This document shows positions 1-8,492 of a stretch of DNA of 64,000 nucleotides, one piece after another. The notes under the pieces are model-generated. The model was given only the letters and a program-made list of their open reading frames with translations. It was not told where the DNA came from and did not search any database. The stretch covers positions 4,160,501 through 4,224,500 of the forward strand of contig CP081098.1 of assembly GCA_025141015.1 (NCBI GenBank). The letters are read 5' to 3'. Position 1 is the stretch's first letter, and each line of letters opens with the position of its first letter. The position numbers were made by a program, and so were the translations under genes. The stretch comes from Rhodobacteraceae bacterium M382 (GTDB lineage Bacteria; Pseudomonadota; Alphaproteobacteria; Rhodobacterales; Rhodobacteraceae).

Positions 1-244
1 ATAGCTGAAATGAATGCGAACCGGACGGCTCGTTTGAACAGCACGGAACCCAATGGCTTTGTCTGCCCCAATTAGCGTGCTGCCAAGTGTGCCCATGATC
101 GACTGTTGCGACAAAATTCGGCCTGGTCCAAGAGTGAGAGCCACCGGGCCAGACCAGAGCAGGAACTCTACCTGGATAGAGCGATATAGGGACTGACATC
201 TGTTCGATCTCGTCCGACGCTTCATCATACTCCGCCTCGCCGTA
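1..244. other. left-edge stretch, no identifiable gene
   Basis: No gene can be named here. On the minus strand one frame stays open for about 60 codons from roughly 190 to the window edge, with no visible start or recognisable motif. It could be the end of an element decayed by the adjacent IS remnant, or the start of a gene to the left. Confidence 0.3.
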
Positions 245-540
245 TCACAGTGCGCCGAGGTCGGTGTCGGTGGTGATGTTCTGGTCCAGACGCTGTACGG
301 CCGAGGGTACATAGCCCGAGTATCCTCCCACCACAGTGGATCGCCACCAGATCGGCCATGGATGGCAGACCATCCTAGCGTTGATCAGCGGCCAGCCAGC
401 GATCGCATCGGCATGGAGTTGCGTGGACGGCCGGCGCGAATGGTCATCGATACAGACATGAACATATTCCAGCCGACCCCGCGTGTGTTGCCCTGCCCGG
501 TGCGTTTTCGGGTGATGCAGTGGCCTGCGCGCAGTTGGCT
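245..540 (-). pseudogene. IS481-like transposase remnant
   Basis: Minus-strand translation split over two frames gives pieces typical of the integrase core of IS481-family transposases: GHCITRKRTGQ and TRGVGW in one frame (about 540-430), then EYVHVCIDDHSR in the next (about 470-420). The real protein would carry these in one frame, so at least one frameshift is present. Upstream and downstream parts of the transposase are missing, and no terminal repeats were found. The fragment begins exactly where the neighbouring DUF2165 gene stops, so the insertion or its decay may have trimmed that gene. Confidence 0.55.
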
Positions 541-1034
541 CAGCCGGCTGACACAAGGATCAGAGTTCCCAACCCCCAGAGGGTCATCTGGTAGTGCGTG
601 TTTTGCGCACCCTCGTGGCAGAACCAGTAGCAGAACCAATTACCTCCAACCAGAAATCCGGCCCAGACGCTGGTAAAGGCCAGCGCCCCGAGCACAGCCA
701 ACCCCCGGGCTGTATCCGGATCAGTCAGACCTAGCAACGCCGTCACGAGGGCAACACAACCCACCCACAGCACCGCCGCCGCAAACACTTCCCACAGCAC
801 AATCAGCCGGAACAAGTTCTTTTGCACGGTCGGGTTGCTGATCCGGCGATAGGCCACGTCCTGATAGGCTTCGGGGTATTCTTCGCGCATACGGGCCATG
901 TCCAGCACCTCGGCTGTAAAGGTGCTGTTCAGGCTCGCGTGAATGAGGTTTTCAAAGACACCTGTGGTCAGCCAAGCCGCCAAAAAAAACACGGTTACGA
1001 CTTGAGACAAGAGGATCGCAGTTTCGAACATCAT
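540..1034 (-). CDS. DUF2165 family small integral membrane protein
   Basis: A 164-residue hydrophobic protein with about four predicted membrane spans (near residues 5-25, 75-98, 108-128 and 148-163). The stretch GNWFCYWFCHEGAQNTHYQM before the last span, and FENLIHASLN after the first, are characteristic of DUF2165 proteins, whose function is unknown. It is separated from the upstream solute-binding protein gene by a strong hairpin, so it probably has its own promoter or depends on read-through. Its C-terminus ends abruptly (LILVSAG) at the junction with an IS481 remnant and may be slightly shortened. Start ATG at 1034; a second ATG follows directly. Confidence 0.8.
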   Translation of the reverse strand: MMFETAILLSQVVTVFFLAAWLTTGVFENLIHASLNSTFTAEVLDMARMREEYPEAYQDVAYRRISNPTVQKNLFRLIVLWEVFAAAVLWVGCVALVTALLGLTDPDTARGLAVLGALAFTSVWAGFLVGGNWFCYWFCHEGAQNTHYQMTLWGLGTLILVSAG

Positions 1035-1058
1035 GGAAACACCCCAAGAAGAGATAAC

Positions 1059-1081
1059 GTGGGGCGGCTATGCCGCCCCAC
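1059..1081 (-). terminator. strong hairpin between SBP and DUF2165 genes
   Basis: Perfect 10-bp inverted repeat GTGGGGCGGC / GCCGCCCCAC with a 3-base loop (arms 1059-1068 and 1072-1081). In the direction of transcription it is followed by a weak U-rich stretch (GTTATCTCTT). It is placed to end the operon running leftward from 7864, or to shield the 3' end of the binding-protein mRNA. Confidence 0.6.
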
Positions 1082-1091
1082 CAGTACAGTC

Positions 1092-2753
1092 TCAGGTCCA
1101 ATGCAGTTGCGCCGGGCGGATTTCGAACGAGATATGATGAGCACCACCCATCAATCCCTCGCGCGTGTGGTTATAGAGCGACCGCCAATAAGGCTGAATG
1201 GTGACACCTTCGTCCTGGACCAGCTTTTCACCCTTGGCCATCAACGCCCTGCGGGCTTCGGTGTCAGGGGTGGCCAAGGCCTGTTCCAGAATCGCGTCGA
1301 ATTCGGCGTTGGCCCAGCCAAATTCGTTCCAGGCCTCACCAGACCGATAGGCCAGCGCCCAGATCTGTACACCCAGCGGGCGGTGGTTCCAGTTGGTCGA
1401 ACTGAACGGGTATTTGGCCCAGTCGTTCCAAAAGGTCGACCCGGGAAGAACCGTGCGCCGAACTTTGAACCCCGCATCGCGAAGTTGAGCAGCCACCGCA
1501 TCGGTCGTGTTCTTACGCCAGGCATCGTCAATCGAGATGATTTCATGTTCGAAATCCATCATCCCCGCTTCTTCCATCAACGCCTTGGCACCGACGGGAT
1601 CGTATTTCGGTTCGCCTACATCGGCAAATTCCGGGTGTGCTGGACCGACATGGTGGTTCTGCGCGGTCACACCCCGGTTGTCATAGCCCAGTTCCAGCAA
1701 GATGTCGTTCTTCACGGCCATGGCCAGGGCCTGCCGGACGCGTTTGTCGGCATAGGGCTTCATATCGTCAACTTCGGCCAACTGATTGGGACGGATTACG
1801 ATGCTCGCCATGGTGACGACTTCGTTTTGGACCCAGCCATCCATCGACGACAGGATGTCGATATATTCACCTTCGATGGTATAGAACATATCCACCTCTT
1901 CGGCATCAGCCGCCGCCACAAAGGCCGCTGGTTCCGTGCCGTAGTCGACATATTCGACCCGGTCTACCCAAGCACCATTACCTGCATTCCACCAGGTGTG
2001 ATTGTCGTTCAGCACCAGTACTCCCCGTTCACCCACGCTCAGGCTTTCGGGCAGATAGGGACCGGTTCCGATCGGATTGCTCAGCATCGCATCGGCGGTA
2101 TGGGACGCATGAACGATGGCCGCCGGGTAGTCAGCCATTCCTGCGATCAGCGAAATGTCCGGACGGGGCAAGTTCAGGCGGACGGTATGGCTGTCCACGA
2201 CCTCGATCCCGCCATCGATCGCGACGTTGGTATCGGGATCCACCAGAACTGCAAACCGCCCAGCCATCGAGTTGCCTTCGATTGCTTTTTCACACCACCC
2301 CTTAATGTTGCGCGCCACATCCTCGGCCGTGAAATCATCGCCATTGTTCCACTTCACGCCCTTGCGCACATTCAGGGTATAGGTCTTGGCATCTGTCGAG
2401 ATTTCCCAACTTTCCAGCAGCATCGGAGAGAAGGTGCCGTCATTTTCGTAAGAGACCAGATATTCCAGCCAGCCCCGGGTGAAGTTGGCGATCTGGCTCC
2501 AGTCAAAGGTACGCGGGTCCTTGAGCGCGCGCACTTCCATCTGAATACGCACGGTACCACCCTGCTTGGCCTCGGTGGCCGCAACCGCCGGGGCGGGCAC
2601 CCCCAGCATTGCATAGGCGGTCGCCGTCGTCGCTCCGAATGAGCTGGCCAAAGCCAGGAATTCGCGTCGGCTGACCGGATCAGATTCGATCTTGCCAGCC
2701 TGCTTGGTGATGGATTCCGGCAGGGGTTTTCCGCTGCGTGTCAGAAATGCCAT
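1092..2753 (-). CDS. ABC transporter solute-binding protein, SBP_bac_5 type, Tat-exported
   Basis: A 553-residue periplasmic binding protein of the dipeptide/oligopeptide/nickel class (family 5), full length for the family. The N-terminus carries a twin-arginine signal, SRREFL at residues 28-33, followed by a hydrophobic segment to about residue 58, so it is probably exported folded by Tat. The start ATG at 2753 was chosen over longer forms because it follows a good GAGAGGAG-like site. It is the last gene of a leftward operon with a TauD-like dioxygenase, FAD oxidase and amidohydrolases, so it probably captures the substrate of those enzymes. No permease or ATPase genes of this class are present in the window. 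Confidence 0.85.
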   Translation of the reverse strand: MAFLTRSGKPLPESITKQAGKIESDPVSRREFLALASSFGATTATAYAMLGVPAPAVAATEAKQGGTVRIQMEVRALKDPRTFDWSQIANFTRGWLEYLVSYENDGTFSPMLLESWEISTDAKTYTLNVRKGVKWNNGDDFTAEDVARNIKGWCEKAIEGNSMAGRFAVLVDPDTNVAIDGGIEVVDSHTVRLNLPRPDISLIAGMADYPAAIVHASHTADAMLSNPIGTGPYLPESLSVGERGVLVLNDNHTWWNAGNGAWVDRVEYVDYGTEPAAFVAAADAEEVDMFYTIEGEYIDILSSMDGWVQNEVVTMASIVIRPNQLAEVDDMKPYADKRVRQALAMAVKNDILLELGYDNRGVTAQNHHVGPAHPEFADVGEPKYDPVGAKALMEEAGMMDFEHEIISIDDAWRKNTTDAVAAQLRDAGFKVRRTVLPGSTFWNDWAKYPFSSTNWNHRPLGVQIWALAYRSGEAWNEFGWANAEFDAILEQALATPDTEARRALMAKGEKLVQDEGVTIQPYWRSLYNHTREGLMGGAHHISFEIRPAQLHWT

Positions 2754-2838
2754 TTGTATTTCTCCTCTCTGTTGGTCGTGAGGGGGACCCTCGGTTCGTT
2801 GGTGTCTCCGGTTTCTCGTTTGTCCGGAATCGGGTGCT

Positions 2839-3723
2839 TCAGGCCGGCATCCGCATTGCCCCAAGACCGTCGGCTTCGGTGACGGTGGTGCAGATGCTCG
2901 ACAGGGTGCGGGGTTGTTCATAGGGCCAGGGCCGCCCGCGGTGCAGAACCGCGCGTTGATCCCAGATCAGCACATCGCCCACCTGCCATTGATGGGAATA
3001 GGTGAACGCGGGCTGGGTGCAGAACGCCATCAGCTCTTCGAGCAGTGCCTCGCCTTCTGCATCATCATAGCCATCCACCTTGTAGGCGTGCGAAGCGATG
3101 TACAGCGCCTCACGCCTGTTCACCGGGTTCTCCCAGATCGCGTTCCAATGGGTTGCGGACCATTTGTGAAACATCGGATGCTTGGCCAGTTCGGGCGAAA
3201 TCCGGGCACGCGACACCGAATAGTGATGCCAAATCCCCCGATCGCGGATTCGATTGCGCAGGCTTTCGGGCATGGCAGCCCAGGCTGCCCGGGTCGAGGC
3301 CAATTCGGTTGCTCCGCCTTTGCTGGCAACAACGCGGGCGGCAATGATATTGGTCAGCGCCGGTTCCGGCATAAATGTGCTGTCGGCATGCCACAGAAAA
3401 TTCGATTCCAGATGCAGTTTGTGCAGGTCGCGGTCTTGTTTCAACGAACTATCGGCCTGTTCATTGGTTACTTTGGGGATGGTAAACCCCTCCCCCGGTT
3501 TGCGTTCATCCGCTTTTCGATCTTCGATCTGACCAAAGGCACGGGCCAATTCCAGATGCGCCGCATCACTGAAATTCTGTTGGCGAAACAGCAGCGCCGA
3601 GTGCTCTTCGAACAGCGCGCGCAGTTCAGCAAACCGCCCTGATGGGACGATTTCCGCCAAAGGTAACCCCGACACTTCGGCACCAAAAGCCGGACTTAGC
3701 GGAATGATGTTCAATTCAGTCAT
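2839..3723 (-). CDS. TauD/TfdA-family Fe(II)/2-oxoglutarate dioxygenase
   Basis: A 294-residue protein of the taurine/2,4-D dioxygenase family. The iron triad is visible as H112-x-D114 (WHADSTF) and H261 (AVLHRGRPW), and R272 sits where the 2-oxoglutarate-binding arginine is expected. Family members hydroxylate next to a heteroatom, releasing an aldehyde or amine. The ATG at 3723 follows GAGGAG with proper spacing. The gene starts 10 bp after the upstream FAD oxidase ends and belongs to the same operon. The substrate cannot be read from sequence; the neighbours point to an N-containing organic compound rather than a sulfonate. Confidence 0.85.
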   Translation of the reverse strand: MTELNIIPLSPAFGAEVSGLPLAEIVPSGRFAELRALFEEHSALLFRQQNFSDAAHLELARAFGQIEDRKADERKPGEGFTIPKVTNEQADSSLKQDRDLHKLHLESNFLWHADSTFMPEPALTNIIAARVVASKGGATELASTRAAWAAMPESLRNRIRDRGIWHHYSVSRARISPELAKHPMFHKWSATHWNAIWENPVNRREALYIASHAYKVDGYDDAEGEALLEELMAFCTQPAFTYSHQWQVGDVLIWDQRAVLHRGRPWPYEQPRTLSSICTTVTEADGLGAMRMPA

Positions 3724-3733
3724 TTCAAGCTCC

Positions 3734-5140
3734 TCACTCAACGGCCTTTGCCTCAATTTCGTCGGCGTTTAGATGTTTGACTTGGGACCAGGCGGCAGAC
3801 TTGGCGCTGTTCAGCAGCCCCTTGGGATCCAATCGCTTTTTCCAGGCAAGATGGGTGTAATCGGCATTGTGCAGCCCGCCGCGTTCAACCTCGTTGGTGT
3901 GGGCATCGTAAACCGTAAACCCATGTGCAGCGTAGGTGCGATTGATCGCCTCCAGCCGTTCGGGGCCGGAATACCAGATGATCGGCAGGTCGATGGCAAC
4001 AGTTTCTCCGCCCAGGCGGATGAATTCATGGTGCGTCCAAACGTCATCGCCCAGATCCGCGCGCAGCCGTATGATCGCGGCCGCATCCGCTGGGTCCGGC
4101 ACGCCAACCTGCTGATAGGTGGCTGAGCGATCCGATTTCAGAACCTGCAACGTGGTGTGGTTGAAACAGAATTCAAACACATGCGGGATTTTGGCGGCTT
4201 CGCGGTCCGCATCGTTTAACGCCAGTTCGACCGTGCCGCCGTATTCACCCACAAGGTCGCGCAACAGTTCAACATTTTCCGCCGGGACATAGCAGGCCAG
4301 CAGATCCCAACCTTCCCGCAGATGTCCCTTGAGACGCGGAAAATATGCGACAATGCGTTGGTCCACGACACTGGCCATCTTGGGTTCAATTGCAGCATTG
4401 GTCGCCACCGCATAGCCAGCACGATAACAGCGCTCATAAGCGTCGAATGTCGCCATGCAGGCGATCCAATCCCGGCTGGGCACGGTGCGCAGGGTTACCT
4501 CGGTGATCACCCCGTTTAGCCCCCAGGCATGGTGAATCTTCAACACATCAGCTCCGCGAAATATATGCTCCTGCGGATGCTCTTCCAGCGACAGTGCTTT
4601 GAGCTCGATCAGATTCCCAGGTTCACGCAAGGCACCGGTGGCCAGCGACCCGATTCCGACCGACCCTCCAGCTACGAAGCCGCCGATGGTGGCGATGTCC
4701 TGGGTCGAGGGGAACATCGCCATTTCCTGGCCGCTCTCGGCCAGCGCGCGGTTTATATCCGCCATCAGTGCCCCGGCTTCGGCACGTACAAATCCGTCGC
4801 CGACCTCCAGAACCCGGTTCATGGCTGTGGTCTCGATGATCAGCCCGCCTTCGACTGGAACCGCCTGGCCATAGTTTCCGGTACCGCCACCGCGCAAAAC
4901 CACGGGCACATCGGCCTCAAAGGCCCGTTGCAGACAGTGTTTCATCTCTGCGGTGGTTTTAGGAACTGCCACCAGATCGCCGAAACAGCGCTTCAGTTCT
5001 TCATTCAGGATTGGACTGTACCAAAAGAAATCGCGTGATCGTTTCTTGACCAGCACCGGCTCTGTTATCACCTCAACCGGGGCCAGCCGTTCGGCAAAGC
5101 GGACCCAGTCGATATCGGTCTTTCCGGAAATGGACGTCAT
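3734..5140 (-). CDS. FAD-binding (PCMH-type) oxidoreductase
   Basis: A 468-residue flavoprotein of the FAD_binding_4 (D-lactate dehydrogenase/glycolate oxidase GlcD) superfamily. The FAD-binding region near residues 70-185 contains RGGGTGNYGQ and the phosphate-binding TIGGFVAGGSVGIGS. Relatives oxidise alpha-hydroxy acids or alcohols. Its ATG overlaps the stop of the preceding deaminase gene by 4 bp (ATGA), indicating translational coupling. It is shorter and divergent in its C-terminal substrate domain from GlcD, so its substrate is open. Confidence 0.8.
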   Translation of the reverse strand: MTSISGKTDIDWVRFAERLAPVEVITEPVLVKKRSRDFFWYSPILNEELKRCFGDLVAVPKTTAEMKHCLQRAFEADVPVVLRGGGTGNYGQAVPVEGGLIIETTAMNRVLEVGDGFVRAEAGALMADINRALAESGQEMAMFPSTQDIATIGGFVAGGSVGIGSLATGALREPGNLIELKALSLEEHPQEHIFRGADVLKIHHAWGLNGVITEVTLRTVPSRDWIACMATFDAYERCYRAGYAVATNAAIEPKMASVVDQRIVAYFPRLKGHLREGWDLLACYVPAENVELLRDLVGEYGGTVELALNDADREAAKIPHVFEFCFNHTTLQVLKSDRSATYQQVGVPDPADAAAIIRLRADLGDDVWTHHEFIRLGGETVAIDLPIIWYSGPERLEAINRTYAAHGFTVYDAHTNEVERGGLHNADYTHLAWKKRLDPKGLLNSAKSAAWSQVKHLNADEIEAKAVE

Positions 5141-6384
5141 GAACGGTCTCCTTGCAATGCCTCGGCCATTGAAACGGGAGCGATGCCCCCGGCCAGCAGA
5201 TCGGGCATTGTTGCGGCGTCGATCAAAATGAGATCCCCGATTGCAGCCCCATCGACTGTCGTGGGCACAAGGCCAAGCGCGGTCTCGGCGCTGGTGGTGA
5301 TCATCGGCAAATAGTCTTCGAATGGCGGGTCCAGATGTGCCGCCAGCACGGTCAACGACAGCGCGTGCATCGGGTCATGGCGGCCCAGAGGGCAAAAGGC
5401 GTCACGCACATTGTCGGTCCCAGCCAGCACCCGCACGCCCGCGTCGCGCAGCTCGCGTAGGCGGGTCAGCCCGCGTCGGTCTGGTGTGCCAGCGTCCCTG
5501 CCCTGAAGGTACAGGTTGGTGGCTGGCAGGCAGACAACCGTGATCCCAGCTCGGGCCACCTTGTCCGTCAATCGGTTCAGCGCATCGCCAGACAGATTCA
5601 TCAGGCTGCAGGCATGACCACATAGTACCGGCCCCTGAAACCCGGTTTCCAACACCACATCAGAAATGATTTCCAGCCCGTCCAGCCCTGGCCCCAGTCC
5701 TTCGTCCACGTGGAAATCCAAAGCCAGCCCATGCGTCTCTGCGGCGGCCAAGGCATTGCGGATGCCGCTGCGACGCTCTTGCTGATCCAGCACGAACACC
5801 CCCAGAACCCCACTCGCGGGGGCGATCTGTTGCGCGACTGCGTGGACGGCCCGGGGGTCCTGTAAATCATCAACCCCAAACAGCGGGGCCAATTGCACAG
5901 TGGCGCGGTCGCGATAATCCTCGACCAATTCGCACAGGACCGGCCAGGCCACCGGGGCCGCCAGCCCCGAACTGTCCGTCCCCCAATCCACATGGCTGCG
6001 AATGGATCCACACCCCGCCGCGATCAGTTCGTCCAACCCCCGTGCAGCCCGGGTGCGGATGTCCTGAGCGGTCCAGTTGCGGCGGTCGGCGGCCTGAGCC
6101 GCAATGGCGGCCTGCAAGTCACCCCCGACACCCTGCATCCGAGCAATGGTGTGACATTTGTCCAGATGTACATGACATTCGGTCAGCCTGGGCAACACCA
6201 TGCGGGGGGTGGTGTCCGACGCCGCGCAGGCCTGCATCCGCACTGCGCGCCTGTCCCGGATCACCAGATCACCACGCAAACAGCCTTGCTCCCGCCGCCC
6301 CCCGAACGCGTCTGGACACGCCACCAGCGGCAGGGGCACTTTCACATCGCTCAAGATGATCTCTGACGGAGGGACCTCGGTCAT
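5137..6384 (-). CDS. cytosine deaminase-like metal-dependent amidohydrolase
   Basis: A 415-residue CodA-type amidohydrolase. Metal and catalytic residues of the family are in place: H71/H73 in HVHLDK, H225 and E228 in HVDEG, H257 in CGHACS and D324 in GTDNVRD. Known relatives deaminate cytosine, isocytosine, creatinine or related cyclic amidines. It overlaps both flanking genes by 4 bp (creatininase-like upstream, FAD oxidase downstream). The pairing with a creatininase-family protein suggests sequential hydrolysis of a cyclic amide or amidine; the exact substrate is an inference only. Confidence 0.82.
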   Translation of the reverse strand: MTEVPPSEIILSDVKVPLPLVACPDAFGGRREQGCLRGDLVIRDRRAVRMQACAASDTTPRMVLPRLTECHVHLDKCHTIARMQGVGGDLQAAIAAQAADRRNWTAQDIRTRAARGLDELIAAGCGSIRSHVDWGTDSSGLAAPVAWPVLCELVEDYRDRATVQLAPLFGVDDLQDPRAVHAVAQQIAPASGVLGVFVLDQQERRSGIRNALAAAETHGLALDFHVDEGLGPGLDGLEIISDVVLETGFQGPVLCGHACSLMNLSGDALNRLTDKVARAGITVVCLPATNLYLQGRDAGTPDRRGLTRLRELRDAGVRVLAGTDNVRDAFCPLGRHDPMHALSLTVLAAHLDPPFEDYLPMITTSAETALGLVPTTVDGAAIGDLILIDAATMPDLLAGGIAPVSMAEALQGDRS

Positions 6385-7172
6385 GACCGACCCCGTAAAT
6401 CGAACCGCGAGAACTCGTCCAGGAACAACGCGAAATTGGCCGCGGCTGTTGATAGTATCTTTTCGCCTTTTTCCACTGTCGCCGCCGAGGCATCGCCACA
6501 GGCGCCATCGGCGTTCAGATCATCGATGATCCACCCGGGGCGCGCCGCTTCGCTGGTCAGCCCGATAAATCGGTTCATCTGCTGCCAGGCCCGCATCTCG
6601 GGGATGAAGTTTCGCGCCTGGGCCATGTCGACCTGATCACAGCGCTCTGCCAACATGGCGGAGGTTTCGATGTCACCCGCATGGAGATCCACGGACAGCG
6701 CCGAAGGCGCAATCAAATCAGCATAGTCGGCGAACCCGAACCAGGAACAGGTCGCCACAATCATGTCATGGGTAATGCGCAGGTCACGGGCGACAATATC
6801 CAGAACCGCAGTATTGCCGCCATGGCCATTGAGGAGCACCAACCGGTCGACCCGCGCCCGCGCCACCGAAGCGCCAATGTCGTGCAGGGTGGCCAACAGC
6901 GTTTCCGCCGACAGGCTGAGCGTACCGGGGTGGTTGTCGTGTTCGCCACTTTTGGTGATAGTCAGCGTCGGCAGAACCAGCACATTCTGCTCTGGTGCCA
7001 GATGTTCCAGGCTGCGGGACACCACAGCCTCGGTCAGGTCGCTATCCACCGAAACGGGCAGATGGGGCCCATGTTGTTCGGTCGCCCCGATCGGCAGCAC
7101 CGCCACCAGATCCTTTGGCAGGGAGCGAAACGTGGGGGCTTTTTGATCAGCCCAATGGCCTTGCAAACTCAT
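6381..7172 (-). CDS. creatininase family amidohydrolase
   Basis: A 263-residue protein with the metal-binding pattern of the creatininase/MftE family: TEQHGPHLP (E32, H34), D43 or D45 in SVDSD, NGHGGN with H117, and HAGDIETS with E169. Members hydrolyse cyclic amides such as creatinine, or peptides. The start ATG at 7172 follows GGGAGG; a longer frame to 7214 has no such site. The 4-bp overlap with both neighbours makes it one of four translationally coupled genes. Substrate assignment to creatinine is not supported by sequence alone. Confidence 0.85.
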   Translation of the reverse strand: MSLQGHWADQKAPTFRSLPKDLVAVLPIGATEQHGPHLPVSVDSDLTEAVVSRSLEHLAPEQNVLVLPTLTITKSGEHDNHPGTLSLSAETLLATLHDIGASVARARVDRLVLLNGHGGNTAVLDIVARDLRITHDMIVATCSWFGFADYADLIAPSALSVDLHAGDIETSAMLAERCDQVDMAQARNFIPEMRAWQQMNRFIGLTSEAARPGWIIDDLNADGACGDASAATVEKGEKILSTAAANFALFLDEFSRFDLRGRS

Positions 7173-7864
7173 TGCGGCCTCCCGAACAGGCCATCCAGAA
7201 ACCCGTAAAACCACTCTGCCTGCGCGGCATCATGGGCCATCATCAACCGGGTCTGTTCCTCAAGCGTCTGCGCGCCAGGGCGTCCGTAGACATGGGTCTT
7301 TTGTCGCTGCCAGCGGCGGAACCCTTCAATTGTGACTTCGGGATGGAACTGCACACCATAAACGTTGTCACCATAACGAAACGCCTGGTTTTCATAGTTT
7401 GGATTCCCCGCCAGGCGCACGGAGCCTGCTGGCAGGTCAAAGGTATGAAAATGCGATTGCGTCACCCAAAGGGGCGCGTCCATAAAGCCCGCCGCCTGGG
7501 GCGACGGTTCCACCGGGTAATACCCAAATTCAAAGATCTCTTCGGGACGTGGCCCCGCCCAGGCCCCCAGATGATGAGCGATCATCTGCGCCCCCTGACA
7601 GATCCCCAACATCGGCACATCCGCCGCCAGACATTGCCCGATCCAGCGGTATTCTTCATTCAGAAACGGGTGTTCGGCGGTCTCATAGACGTTGTAGAGC
7701 CCGCCATAGATGACGGTCCCCGCCAGATCCTCGTCAGGCTCCCCCAGCAGATCGCCGGCAAAGGGTTTGCGGCTGTCGACCTCATACCCGGCCTCGGTCA
7801 GCCAGGAGATCACACGGTCATCCGCCGGCTCACCGCCGTGACGTACCAATAGGACACGCGCCAT
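7169..7864 (-). CDS. type 1 glutamine amidotransferase-like protein
   Basis: A 231-residue class I amidotransferase domain with an intact triad: nucleophile C89 in GICQGAQM, and H174 with E176 in QFHPE. It stands alone, without a synthetase domain, like the family annotated as GMP synthase-like amidotransferases; some such proteins are gamma-glutamyl hydrolases. It is the first gene of the leftward operon and faces the Rid gene at 7999 across a 134-bp divergent promoter region. It may hydrolyse a glutamyl conjugate or open-chain amide made during degradation; this is inference. Confidence 0.8.
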   Translation of the reverse strand: MARVLLVRHGGEPADDRVISWLTEAGYEVDSRKPFAGDLLGEPDEDLAGTVIYGGLYNVYETAEHPFLNEEYRWIGQCLAADVPMLGICQGAQMIAHHLGAWAGPRPEEIFEFGYYPVEPSPQAAGFMDAPLWVTQSHFHTFDLPAGSVRLAGNPNYENQAFRYGDNVYGVQFHPEVTIEGFRRWQRQKTHVYGRPGAQTLEEQTRLMMAHDAAQAEWFYGFLDGLFGRPQ

Positions 7865-7998
7865 ACTTATCGCCCTCCTTGACGAAAATAGTGTTGCGTG
7901 GCCCTTAGATTATGATCTGTGCCAGAGATGTTCTTTTAGGCTTGCAAAAATTTTTCCTAAAGACAAGTCTATTTGCGATCCGATAAAAGGCGTGCAAA

Positions 7999-8388
7999 AT
8001 GAAAGAGTTAACTCCAGACACCCTGCGCCCTCCCTTTGCCCGATATGCCCATGGTGTCGAGATTCCAGCGAACTGGCGGATTGTGCAAAGCTCTGGCCAG
8101 TTGGGGATTCGAGAAGATGATTCCATCCCCGAAGATGCGTATGCGCAGGCTGTCATCTGTTTTGAATCTCTGGCTGAAATCCTGAGATCTGCGGGCATGG
8201 GCCCTAAGGACGTCGCGCATATCTCGGCTTATGTGACGGACCGTGAACACATGGCGGGATACATGCACGCCCGGGACGCGTTCTTGGCGGATGCTGACCG
8301 ATTACCCAGCTCTACTTTGCTGATTGTTTCAGGCTTCACGCGACCGGAATTCAAGGTGGAAGTAGAAATTTTGGCAGCCGCACCTTGA
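7999..8388 (+). CDS. RidA/YjgF-family protein lacking the canonical arginine
   Basis: A 129-residue Rid-superfamily protein. RidA itself hydrolyses reactive enamines and imines using a conserved Arg in a P-A-R-S motif near residue 105. Here the aligned segment reads LPSSTLL, with Ser105 in place of Arg, so it is probably not a classical imine deaminase but a member of another Rid subfamily. It is transcribed divergently from the amidohydrolase operon, which suggests co-regulation. Compare the second Rid protein at 51658-52050, which keeps the arginine. Confidence 0.85.
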   Translation: MKELTPDTLRPPFARYAHGVEIPANWRIVQSSGQLGIREDDSIPEDAYAQAVICFESLAEILRSAGMGPKDVAHISAYVTDREHMAGYMHARDAFLADADRLPSSTLLIVSGFTRPEFKVEVEILAAAP

Positions 8389-8492
8389 ACCACCTGCAAG
8401 TGCCTTTTCGTCTGACATACAGTATTGATAGGTGTCATCCGAGCAGGAGCAGATAGGAGGATCCAACTGGAATGACGCGGGTTGCCCTTGGC

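Noticed and set aside
822-2642. Long plus-strand reading frame of about 600 codons opposite the binding-protein gene
   Set aside because: It is antisense to a clear SBP_bac_5 gene and shows no family motifs; open frames of this kind are common opposite high-GC genes.
7925-7970. TTTAGG...CCTAAA inverted repeat in the divergent promoter of the amidohydrolase operon
   Set aside because: Arms are only 6 bp with a 15-base spacer in an AT-rich stretch; too weak to call an operator.
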